A stretch of 64,000 bases of DNA from Tupaia tana (Eukaryota; Chordata; Mammalia; Scandentia; Tupaiidae): contig JAKSZU010000517.1 in NCBI GenBank assembly GCA_026018925.1, positions 27,010-91,009 on the forward strand, given 5' to 3'. Positions 1 to 9,439 of this stretch are shown here, piece after piece. The position numbers and the translations under genes were made by a program. Numbering within the stretch: position 1 is the first letter of the stretch; every line of letters starts with the position of its first letter. The notes under the pieces were generated by a model that saw only the letters and a list, made by a program, of their open reading frames with translations, made no database searches and was not told where the DNA came from.

Positions 1-314
1 AGAATCCACATGGATTCTGGGAGGTAGATATTTCAGGCACAGGAGGAATGAAGATTTTCTACTCATAATTCAGCCTCCAGCAAGCAAAGCTAGTGTGGTA
101 GGGAGCCCCTCTGGCCTTCTATCCCTGTCCCTGTGTCTCTGAGGTCTCTGTGTCTCTCTGCTCCTGTCTCCTCATATTTTTTTGGTAATTTTTCCTTTTT
201 ACGATTTTTTTTAAAGGTAAAATTTCTCTCTGGCTCTCAGCTCCATCTTTTGTTTTGTTAATAAGCCCTTCTGCTCCTTTCTCCCAGGCAGGAGAGTTGA
301 GCCATTCTCTGAGA

Positions 315-629
315 AGAATCCACATGGATACTGGGAGCTAGATATTTCAGGCACAGGAGAAATGAAGATTTTTCTACTCATAATTCAGCCTCCAGCAAGC
401 AAAGCTAGTGTGGTAGGGAGCCCCTCTGGCCTTCTATCCCTGTCCCTGTGTCTCTGAGGTCTCTGTGTCTCTCTGCTCCTGTCTCCTCATTTTTTTTTTG
501 GTAATTTTTCCTTTTTACGATTTTTTTAAAGGTAGAATTTCTCTCTGGCTCTCAGCTCCATCTTTTGTTTTGTTAATAAGCCCTTCTGCTCCTTTCTCCC
601 AGGCAGGAGAGTTGAGCCATTCTCTGAGA
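315..629 (+). repeat. Representative satellite monomer (315 bp)
   Basis: This copy is close to the majority sequence and serves as a reference. It runs from one 'agaatccacatgg' to the base before the next. The + strand is pyrimidine-rich in its middle third. The T-rich core lies at about 490-527 and holds the only CpG (518-519). The first half (to about 440) has mixed composition. The end is a polypyrimidine tract followed by 'cccaggcag' (about 579-606). Both strands lack a frame that is stable across copies. The length is about twice 157 bp, close to a dinucleosome, but I could not demonstrate an internal dimer. Confidence 0.9.
490..538. other. T-rich core with near-invariant single CpG (example copy)
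   Basis: Each monomer has a run of about 7-15 T, then 'ggtaattttt', 'cctttttacg', a 7-T run and 'aaagg'. The four T tracts have centres roughly 7-12 bp apart, compatible with curved or stiff DNA. The CpG (518-519 here) is usually the only one in the monomer. The first T run is the main source of length variation between copies. Confidence 0.6.
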
Positions 630-2517
630 AGAATCCACATGGATACTGGGAACTAGATATTTCAGGCACAGGAGAAATGAAGATTTTCTACTCATAATTC
701 AGCCTCCAGCAAGCAAAGCTAGTGTGATAGGGAGCCCCTCTGGTCTTCTATCCCTGTCCCTGTGTCTCTGAGGTCTCTGTGTCTCTCTGCTCCTGTCTCC
801 TCACTGTTTTCTTTGGTAATTTTTCCTTTTTACGATTTTTTTAAAGGTAGAATTTCTCTCTGGCTCTCAGCTCCATCTTTTGTTTTGTTAATAAGCCCTT
901 CTGCTCCTTTCTCCCAGGCAGGAGAGTTGAGCCATTCTCTGAGAAGAATCCACATGGATACTGGGAGCTAGATATTTCAGGCACAGGAGAAATGAAGATT
1001 TTCTACTCATAATTCAGCCTCCAGCAAGCAAAGCTAGTGTGGTAGGGAGCCCCTCTGGCCTTCTATCCCTGTCCCTGTGTCTCTGAGGTCTCTGTGTCTC
1101 TCTGCTCCTGTCTCCTCATTTTTTTTTGGTAATTTTTCGTTTTTACGATTTTTTTAAAGGTAGAATTTCTCTCTGGCTCTCAGCTCCATCTTTTGTTTTG
1201 TTAATAAGCCCTTCTGCTCCTTTCTCCCAGGCAGGAGAGTTGAGCCATTCTCTGAGAAGAATCCACATGGATACTGTGAGCTAGATATTTCAGGCACAGG
1301 AGAAATGAAGATTTTCAACTCATAATTCAGCCTCCAGCAAGCAAAGCTAGTGTGGTAGGGAGCCCCTCTGGCCTTCTATCCCTGTCCCTGTGTCTCTGAG
1401 GTCTCTGTGTCTCTCTGCTCCTGTCTCCTCATTTTATTTTTGGTAATTTTTCCTTTTTACGATTTTTTTAAAGGTAGAATTTCTCTCTGGCTCTCAGCTC
1501 CATCTTTTGTTTTGTTAATAAGCCCTTCTGCTCCTTTCTCCCAGGCAGGAGAGTTGAGCCATTCTCTGAGAAGAATCCACATGGATACTGGGAACTAGAT
1601 ATTTCAGGCACAGGAGAAATGAAGATTTTCTACTCATAATTCAGCCTCCAGCAAGCAAAGCTAGTGTGGTAGGGAGCCCCTCTGGCCTTCTATCCCTGTC
1701 CCTGTGTCTCTGAGGTCTCTGTGTCTCTCTGCTCCTGTCTCCTCATTTTTTTTTTGTAATTTTTCCTTTTTACGATTTTTTTAAAGGTAGAATTTCTCTC
1801 TGGCTCTCAGCTCCATCTTTTGTTTTGTTAATAAGCCCTTCTGCTCCTTTCTCCCAGGCAGGAGAGTTGAGCCATTACCTGAGAAGAATCCACATGGATA
1901 CTGGGAACTAGATATTTCAGGCACAGGAGAAATGAAGATTTTCTACTCATAATTCAGCCTCCAGCAAGCAAAGCTAGTGTGGTAGGGAGCCCCTCTGGCC
2001 TTCTATCCCTGTCCCTGTGTCTCTGAGGTCTCTGTGTCTCTCTGCTCCTGTCTCCTCATTTTTTTTTTTTTGGTAATTTTTCCTTTTTACGATCTTTTTA
2101 AAGGTAGAATTTCTCTCTGGCTCTCAGCTTCATCTTTTGTTTTGTTAATAAGCCCTTCTGCTCCTTTCTCCCAGGCAGGAGAGTTGAGCCATTCTCTGAG
2201 AAGAATCCACATGGATACTGGGAACTAGATATTTCAGGCACAGGAGAAATGAAGATTTTTCTACTCATAATTCAGCCTCCAGCAAGCAAAGCTAGTGTGG
2301 TAGGGAGCCCCTCTGGCCTTCTATCCCTGTCCCTGTGTCTCTGAGGTCTCTGTGTCTCTCTGCTCCTGTCTCCTCATTTTTTTTTTTGGTAATTTTTCCT
2401 TTTTACGATTTTTTTAAAGGTAGAATTTCTCTCTGGCTCTCAGCTCCATCTTTTGTTTTGTTAATAAGCCCTTCTGCTCCTTTCTCCCAGGCAGGAGAGT
2501 TGAGCCATTCTCTGAGA
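630..2517 (+). repeat. HOR copy H1: 6-mer variant (E-F-G-B-C-D), A missing
   Basis: The order is E, F, G, then directly B ('tttttttttgtaat' and 'attacctgag' near 1875), C and D. The A monomer present in all other copies is absent, so the unit is 1888 bp, one monomer shorter than usual. The C monomer ends 'gggaac' (near 2220), the alpha haplotype. Loss of exactly one monomer fits unequal exchange between adjacent monomers. Confidence 0.9.
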
Positions 2518-2832
2518 AGAATCCACATGGATACTGGGAACTAGATATTTCAGGCACAGGAGAAATGAAGATTTTCTACTCATAATTCAGCCTCCAGCAA
2601 GCAAAGCTAGTGTGATAGGGAGCCCCTCTGGTCTTCTATCCCTGTCCCTGTGTCTCTGAGGTCTCTGTGTCTCTCTGCTCCTGTCTCCTCACTGTTTTCT
2701 TTGGTAATTTTTCCTTTTTACGATTTTTTTAAAGGTAGAATTTCTCTCTGGCTCTCAGCTCCATCTTTTGTTTTGTTAATAAGCCCTTCTGCTCCTTTCT
2801 CCCAGGCAGGAGAGTTGAGCCATTCTCTGAGA
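2518..2832 (+). repeat. HOR monomer type E
   Basis: Diagnostic features: 'gtgatagggagcc' instead of 'gtggtagggagcc', 'tggtcttc' instead of 'tggccttc', and a poly-T tract replaced by 'cactgttttctttggtaa'. E-like tracts outside this block ('cattgttttctttgg' near 23750, 32543, 36626 and 56057) lack the first two marks and are relatives, not HOR members. Confidence 0.9.
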
Positions 2833-3145
2833 AGAATCCACATGGATACTGGGAGCTAGATATTTCAGGCACAGGAGAAATGAAGATTTTCTACTCATAA
2901 TTCAGCCTCCAGCAAGCAAAGCTAGTGTGGTAGGGAGCCCCTCTGGCCTTCTATCCCTGTCCCTGTGTCTCTGAGGTCTCTGTGTCTCTCTGCTCCTGTC
3001 TCCTCATTTTTTTTTGGTAATTTTTCGTTTTTACGATTTTTTTAAAGGTAGAATTTCTCTCTGGCTCTCAGCTCCATCTTTTGTTTTGTTAATAAGCCCT
3101 TCTGCTCCTTTCTCCCAGGCAGGAGAGTTGAGCCATTCTCTGAGA
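2833..3145 (+). repeat. HOR monomer type F
   Basis: Diagnostic 'aatttttcgtttttacg', which adds a second CpG to the T-rich core, followed at the junction with G by 'actgtgagctag'. All complete HOR copies have it. The copy starting at 7551 carries G's 'cattttatttttgg' upstream of the F mark and is a chimera. Confidence 0.9.
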
Positions 3146-3459
3146 AGAATCCACATGGATACTGTGAGCTAGATATTTCAGGCACAGGAGAAATGAAGAT
3201 TTTCAACTCATAATTCAGCCTCCAGCAAGCAAAGCTAGTGTGGTAGGGAGCCCCTCTGGCCTTCTATCCCTGTCCCTGTGTCTCTGAGGTCTCTGTGTCT
3301 CTCTGCTCCTGTCTCCTCATTTTATTTTTGGTAATTTTTCCTTTTTACGATTTTTTTAAAGGTAGAATTTCTCTCTGGCTCTCAGCTCCATCTTTTGTTT
3401 TGTTAATAAGCCCTTCTGCTCCTTTCTCCCAGGCAGGAGAGTTGAGCCATTCTCTGAGA
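3146..3459 (+). repeat. HOR monomer type G
   Basis: Diagnostic 'ttttcaactcataa' in its first third and 'cattttatttttggtaa' in the core, where an A interrupts the T run. On the minus strand the interruption happens to create AATAAA. I do not read that as functional. Confidence 0.9.
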
Positions 3460-3774
3460 AGAATCCACATGGATACTGGGAACTAGATATTTCAGGCACA
3501 GGAGAAATGAAGATTTTCTACTCATAATTCAGCCTCCAGCAAGCAAAGCTAGTGTGGTAGGGAGCCCCTCTGGCCTTCTATCCCTGTCCCTGTGTCTCTG
3601 AGGTCTCTGTGTCTCTCTGCTCCTGTCTCCTCATATTTTTTTTGGTAATTTTTCCTTTTTTACGATTTTTTTAAAGGTAGAATTTCTCTCTGGCTCTCAG
3701 CTCCATCTTTTGTTTTGTTAATAAGCCCTTCTGCTCCTTTCTCCCAGGCAGGAGAGTTGAGCCATTCCCTGAGA
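3460..3774 (+). repeat. HOR monomer type A
   Basis: Diagnostic 'catattttttttggtaa' and 'gccattccctgag'. The bases just after it (head of B) read 'gaactagttatttcagg', 'acaggtgaaatg' and 'ctactcttaattc'. A is absent from H1. It is the most marked monomer of the set and useful for tracing units. Confidence 0.9.
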
Positions 3775-4087
3775 AGAATCCACATGGATACTGGGAACTA
3801 GTTATTTCAGGCACAGGTGAAATGAAGATTTTCTACTCTTAATTCAGCCTCCAGCAAGCAAACCTAGTGTGGTAGGGAGCCCCTCTGGCCTTCTATCCCT
3901 GTCCCTGTGTCTCTGAGGTCTCTGTGTCTCTCTGCTCCTGTCTCCTCATTTTTTTTTTGTAATTTTTCCTTTTTACGATTTTTTTAAAGGTAGAATTTCT
4001 CTCTGGCTCTCAGCTCCATCTTTTGTTTTGTTAATAAGCCCTTCTGCTCCTTTCTCCCAGGCAGGAGAGTTGAGCCATTACCTGAGA
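3775..4087 (+). repeat. HOR monomer type B
   Basis: Diagnostic 'tttttttttgtaattt' (single g where other monomers have 'gg') and 'gccattacctgag'. A sister form, B', keeps 'gtaattt' but ends 'attctctgag'. B' is inserted before B in H3 and replaces B at the truncated end in H7. Confidence 0.9.
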
Positions 4088-4404
4088 AGAATCCACATGG
4101 ATACTGGGAACTAGATATTTCAGGCACAGGAGAAATGAAGATTTTATACTCATAATTCAGCCTCCAGCAAGCAAAGCTAGTGTGGTAGGGAGCCCCTCTG
4201 GCCTTCTATCCCTGTCCCTGTGTCTCTGAGGTCTCTGTGTCTCTCTGCTCCTGTCTCCTCATTTTTTTTTTTTTGGTAATTTTTCCTTTTTACGATCTTT
4301 TTAAAGGTAGAATTTCTCTCTGGCTCTCAGCTTCATCTTTTGTTTTGTTAATAAGCCCTTCTGCTCCTTTCTCCCAGGCAGGAGAGTTGAGCCATTCTCT
4401 GAGA
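4088..4404 (+). repeat. HOR monomer type C
   Basis: Diagnostic 'acgatctttttaaagg' and 'cagcttcatc', with the longest T runs of the set, up to about 15 T near 8980. It is always followed by five T in 'gaagatttttctactc'. Its 3' end carries the alpha/beta haplotype base ('gggaac' or 'gggagc'). Confidence 0.9.
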
Positions 4405-4720
4405 AGAATCCACATGGATAGTGGGAGCTAGATATTTCAGGCGCAGGAGAAATGAAGATTTTTCTACTCATAATTCAGCCTCCAGCAAGCAAAGCTAGTG
4501 TGGTAGGGAGCCCCTCTGGCCTTCTATCCCTGTCCCTGTGTCTCTGAGGTCTCTGTGTCTCTCTGCTCCTGTCTCCTCATTTTTTTTTTTGGTAATTTTT
4601 CCTTTTTACGATTTTTTTAAAGGTAGAATTTCTCTCTGGCTCTCAGCTCCATCTTTTGTTTTGTTAATAAGCCCTTCTGCTCCTTTCTCCCAGGCAGGAG
4701 AGTTGAGCCATTCTCTGAGA
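4405..4720 (+). repeat. HOR monomer type D
   Basis: Starts with C's trailing marks (five-T 'gaagattttt') and has an 11-T run in 'catttttttttttggtaa' with an otherwise majority sequence. It is always followed by E in this block. Confidence 0.88.
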
Positions 4721-7235
4721 AGAATCCACATGGATACTGGGAACTAGATATTTCAGGCACAGGAGAAATGAAGATTTTCTACTCATAATTCAGCCTCCAG
4801 CAAGCAAAGCTAGTGTGATAGGGAGCCCCTCTGGTCTTCTATCCCTGTCCCTGTGTCTCTGAGGTCTCTGTGTCTCTCTGCTCCTGTCTCCTCACTGTTT
4901 TCTTTGGTAATTTTTCCTTTTTACGATTTTTTTAAAGGTAGAATTTCTCTCTGGCTCTCAGCTCCATCTTTTGTTTTGTTAATAAGCCCTTCTGCTCCTT
5001 TCTCCCAGGCAGGAGAGTTGAGCCATTCTCTGAGAAGAATCCACATGGATACTGGGAGCTAGATATTTCAGGCACAGGAGAAATGAAGATTTTCTACTCA
5101 TAATTCAGACTCCAGCAAGCAAAGCTAGTGTGGTAGGGAGCCCCTCTGGCCTTCTATCCCTGTCCCTGTGTCTCTGAGGTCTCTGTGTCTCTCTGCTCCT
5201 GTCTCCTCATTTTTTTTTGGTAATTTTTCGTTTTTACGATTTTTTTAAAGGTAGAATTTCTCTCTGGCTCTCAGCTCCATCTTTTGTTTTGTTAATAAGC
5301 CCTTCTGCTCCTTTCTCCCAGGCAGGAGAGTTGAGCCATTCTCTGAGAAGAATCCACATGGATACTGTGAGCTAGATATTTCAGGCACAGGAGAAATGAA
5401 GATTTTCAACTCATAATTCAGCCTCCAGCAAGCAAAGCTAGTGTGGTAGGGAGCCCCTCTGGCCTTCTATCCCTGTCCCTGTGTCTCTGAGGTCTCTGTG
5501 TCTCTCTGCTCCTGTCTCCTCATTTTATTTTTGGTAATTTTTCCTTTTTACGATTTTTTTAAAGGTAGAATTTCTCTCTGGCTCTCAGCTCCATCTTTTG
5601 TTTTGTTAATAAGCCCTTCTGCTCCTTTCTCCCAGGCAGGAGAGTTGAGCCATTCTCTGAGAAGAATCCACATGGATACTGGGAACTAGATATTTCAGGC
5701 ACAGGAGAAATGAAGATTTTCTACTCATAATTCAGCCTCCAGCAAGCAAAGCTAGTGTGGTAGGGAGCCCCTCTGGCCTTCTATCCCTGTCCCTGTGTCT
5801 CTGAGGTCTCTGTGTCTCTCTGCTCCTGTCTCCTCATATTTTTTTTGGTAATTTTTCCTTTTTACGATTTTTTTAAAGGTAGAATTTCTCTCTGGCTCTC
5901 AGCTCCATCTTTTGTTTTGTTAATAAGCCCTTCTGCTCCTTTCTCCCAGGCAGGAGAGTTGAGCCATTCCCTGAGAAGAATCCACATGGATACTGGGAAC
6001 TAGTTATTTCAGGCACAGGTGAAATGAAGATTTTCTACTCTTAATTCAGCCTCCAGCAAGCAAAGCTAGTGTGGTAGGGAGCCCCTCTGGCCTTCTATCC
6101 CTGTCCCTGTGTCTCTGAGGTCTCTGTGTCTCTCTGCTCCTGTCTCCTCATTTTTTTTTTGTAATTTTTCCTTTTTACGATTTTTTTAAAGGTAGAATTT
6201 CTCTCTGGCTCTCAGCTCCATCTTTTGTTTTGTTAATAAGCCCTTCTGCTCCTTTCTCCCAGGCAGGAGAGTTGAGCCATTCTCTGAGAAGAATCCACAT
6301 GGATACTGGGAACTAGATATTTCAGGCACAGGAGAAATGAAGATTTTCTACTCATAATTCAGCCTCCAGCAAGCAAAGCTAGTGTGGTAGGGAGCCCCTC
6401 TGGCCTTCTATCCCTGTCCCTGTGTCTCTGAGGTCTCTGTGTCTCTCTGCTCCTGTCTCCTCATTTTTTTTTTGTAATTTTTCCTTTTTACGATTTTTTT
6501 AAAGGTAGAATTTCTCTCTGGCTCTCAGCTCCATCTTTTGTTTTGTTAATAAGCCCTTCTGCTCCTTTCTCCCAGGCAGGAGAGTTGAGCCATTACCTGA
6601 GAAGAATCCACATGGATACTGGGAACTAGATATTTCAGGCACAGGAGAAATGAAGATTTTCTACTCATAATTCAGCCTCCAGCAAGCAAAGCTAGTGTGG
6701 TAGGGAGCCCCTCTGGCCTTCTATCCCTGTCCCTGTGTCTCTGAGGTCTCTGTGTCTCTCTGCTCCTGTCTCCTCATTTTTTTTTTTTTGGTAATTTTTC
6801 CTTTTTACGATCTTTTTAAAGGTAGAATTTCTCTCTGGCTCTCAGCTTCATCTTTTGTTTTGTTAATAAGCCCTTCTGCTCCTTTCTCCCAGGCAGGAGA
6901 GTTGAGCCATTCTCTGAGAAGAATCCACATGGATACTGGGAACTAGATATTTCAGGCACAGGAGAAATGAAGATTTTTCTACTCATAATTCAGCCTCCAG
7001 CAAGCAAAGCTAGTGTGGTAGGGAGCCCCTCTGGCCTTCTATCCCTGTCCCTGTGTCTCTGAGGTCTCTGTGTCTCTCTGCTCCTGTCTCCTCATTTTTT
7101 TTTTTGGTAATTTTTCCTTTTTACGATTTTTTTAAAGGTAGAATTTCTCTCTGGCTCTCAGCTCCATCTTTTGTTTTGTTAATAAGCCCTTCTGCTCCTT
7201 TCTCCCAGGCAGGAGAGTTGAGCCATTCTCTGAGA
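4721..7235 (+). repeat. HOR copy H3: 8-mer variant with extra B-type monomer
   Basis: The order is E-F-G-A-B'-B-C-D, 2515 bp. The extra monomer (about 5977-6289) has B's 'tttttttttgtaat' core but ends 'attctctgag', and the true B with 'attacctgag' follows. The junction after A reads 'aaagctag' (near 6061) and C ends 'gggaac', so this is the alpha haplotype. Confidence 0.9.
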
Positions 7236-9439
7236 AGAATCCACATGGATACTGGGAACTAGATATTTCAGGCACAGGAGAAATGAAGATTTTCTACTCA
7301 TAATTCAGCCTCCAGCAAGCAAAGCTAGTGTGATAGGGAGCCCCTCTGGTCTTCTATCCCTGTCCCTGTGTCTCTGAGGTCTCTGTGTCTCTCTGCTCCT
7401 GTCTCCTCACTGTTTTCTTTGGTAATTTTTCCTTTTTACGATTTTTTTAAAGGTAGAATTTCTCTCTGGCTCTCAGCTCCATCTTTTGTTTTGTTAATAA
7501 GCCCTTCTGCTCCTTTCTCCCAGGCAGGAGAGTTGAGCCATTCTCTGAGAAGAATCCACATGGATACTGGGAGCTAGATATTTCAGGCACAGGAGAAATG
7601 AAGATTTTCTACTCATAATTCAGCCTCCAGCAAGCAAAGCTAGTGTGGTAGGGAGCCCCTCTGGCCTTCTATCCCTGTCCCTGTGTCTCTGAGGTCTCTG
7701 TGTCTCTCTGCTCCTGTCTCCTCATTTTATTTTTGGTAATTTTTCGTTTTTACGATTTTTTTAAAGGTAGAATTTCTCTCTGGCTCTCAGCTCCATCTTT
7801 TGTTTTGTTAATAAGCCCTTCTGCTCCTTTCTCCCAGGCAGGAGAGTTGAGCCATTCTCTGAGAAGAATCCACATGGATACTGTGAGCTAGATATTTCAG
7901 GCACAGGAGAAATGAAGATTTTCAACTCATAATTCAGCCTCCAGCAAGCAAAGCTAGTGTGGTAGGGAGCCCCTCTGGCCTTCTATCCCTGTCCCTGTGT
8001 CTCTGAGGTCTCTGTGTCTCTCTGCTCCTGTCTCCTCATTTTATTTTTGGTAATTTTTCCTTTTTACGATTTTTTTAAAGGTAGAATTTCTCTCTGGCTC
8101 TCAGCTCCATCTTTTGTTTTGTTAATAAGCCCTTCTGCTCCTTTCTCCCAGGCAGGAGAGTTGAGCCATTCTCTGAGAAGAATCCACATGGATACTGGGA
8201 ACTAGATATTTCAGGCACAGGAGAAATGAAGATTTTCTACTCATAATTCAGCCTCCAGCAAGCAAAGCTAGTGTGGTAGGGAGCCCCTCTGGCCTTCTAT
8301 CCCTGTCCCTGTGTCTCTGAGGTCTCTGTGTCTCTCTGCTCCTGTCTCCTCATATTTTTTTTGGTAATTTTTCCTTTTTACGATTTTTTTAAAGGTAGAA
8401 TTTCTCTCTGGCTCTCAGCTCCATCTTTTGTTTTGTTAATAAGCCCTTCTGCTCCTTTCTCCCAGGCAGGAGAGTTGAGCCATTCCCTGAGAAGAATCCA
8501 CATGGATACTGGGAACTAGTTATTTCAGGCACAGGTGAAATGAAGATTTTCTACTCTTAATTCAGCCTCCAGCAAGCAAACCTAGTGTGGTAGGGAGCCC
8601 CTCTGGCCTTCTATCCCTGTCCCTGTGTCTCTGAGGTCTCTGTGTCTCTCTGCTCCTGTCTCCTCATTTTTTTTTTGTAATTTTTCCTTTTTACGATTTT
8701 TTTAAAGGTAGAATTTCTCTCTGGCTCTCAGCTCCATCTTTTGTTTTGTTAATAAGCCCTTCTGCTCCTTTCTCCCAGGCAGGAGAGTTGAGCCATTACC
8801 TGAGAAGAATCCACATGGATACTGGGAACTAGATATTTCAGGCACAGGAGAAATGAAGATTTTATACTCATAATTCAGCCTCCAGCAAGCAAAGCTAGTG
8901 TGGTAGGGAGCCCCTCTGGCCTTCTATCCCTGTCCCTGTGTCTCTGAGGTCTCTGTGTCTCTCTGCTCCTGTCTCCTCATTTTTTTTTTTTTTGGTAATT
9001 TTTCCTTTTTACGATCTTTTTAAAGGTAGAATTTCTCTCTGGCTCTCAGCTTCATCTTTTGTTTTGTTAATAAGCCCTTCTGCTCCTTTCTCCCAGGCAG
9101 GAGAGTTGAGCCATTCTCTGAGAAGAATCCACATGGATACTGGGAGCTAGATATTTCAGGCGCAGGAGAAATGAAGATTTTTCTACTCATAATTCAGCCT
9201 CCAGCAAGCAAAGCTAGTGTGGTAGGGAGCCCCTCTGGCCTTCTATCCCTGTCCCTGTGTCTCTGAGGTCTCTGTGTCTCTCTGCTCCTGTCTCCTCATT
9301 TTTTTTTTTGGTAATTTTTCCTTTTTACGATTTTTTTAAAGGTAGAATTTCTCTCTGGCTCTCAGCTCCATCTTTTGTTTTGTTAATAAGCCCTTCTGCT
9401 CCTTTCTCCCAGGCAGGAGAGTTGAGCCATTCTCTGAGA
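7236..9439 (+). repeat. HOR copy H4: 7-mer, beta haplotype, with a G/F chimera
   Basis: Unit of 2204 bp. The monomer in the F position (about 7551-7864) has G's 'cattttatttttgg' followed by F's 'ttcgtttttacg' and 'actgtgagc', so it joins G upstream to F downstream. Beta marks shared with H2: 'aaacctag' near 8579, 'ttttatactc' near 8861 and 'caggcgcagg' near 9158. Confidence 0.9.

Larger units (their letters stand above)
1..629 (+). repeat. Two monomers flanking the first HOR block (C-like and D-like)
   Basis: The first monomer (1-314) has 'catatttttttgg', an eight-T run before 'aaaggtaaaatt', and a head reading 'gaggtagatatttcaggcacaggaggaatg' in pieces. The second (315-629) has the long T run of a D monomer, and its head carries the five-T 'gaagatttttctactc' that follows every C monomer in the HOR block. 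They are therefore probably the degenerate end of a preceding HOR copy, positioned as C and D just before the E at 630. The upstream continuation is outside the window. Confidence 0.6.
2518..4720 (+). repeat. HOR copy H2: canonical 7-mer
   Basis: Complete E-F-G-A-B-C-D unit of 2203 bp, used here as the reference copy. Its beta-haplotype marks are 'aaacctag' near 3860, 'ttttatactc' near 4143, 'gatagtgggagc' near 4417 and 'caggcgcagg' near 4438. The middle two of these types are shared with H4 but not with H3 or H5. Confidence 0.93.

Noticed and set aside
119-325. Minus-strand open frames of 60-88 codons, some starting with a true ATG (also near 12075, 29634, 32775, 33716, 36571 and 55036)
   Set aside because: The frame is intact only in monomers whose T-rich core has a suitable length and is broken in most others. 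This fits chance openness of A/G-rich sequence. The charged, low-complexity product resembles no family I recognise.
315-629. Internal dimer of two about 157-bp half-monomers
   Set aside because: 'agcccctctggccttctatccc' and 'agcccttctgctcctttctccc' segments, about 161 bp apart, look alike, but both are pyrimidine-rich and the rest of the halves do not align by eye. Composition alone could explain it.
2833-3145. CENP-B box in F monomers ('ttcgtttttacg')
   Set aside because: The TTCG start matches but the required A and CGGG positions do not. No copy in the window shows the full essential pattern.
3146-3459. Minus-strand AATAAA polyadenylation signal in G monomers
   Set aside because: It arises from one A within a poly-T run ('ttttattttt'), with no GU-rich downstream element and no evidence of a transcript.
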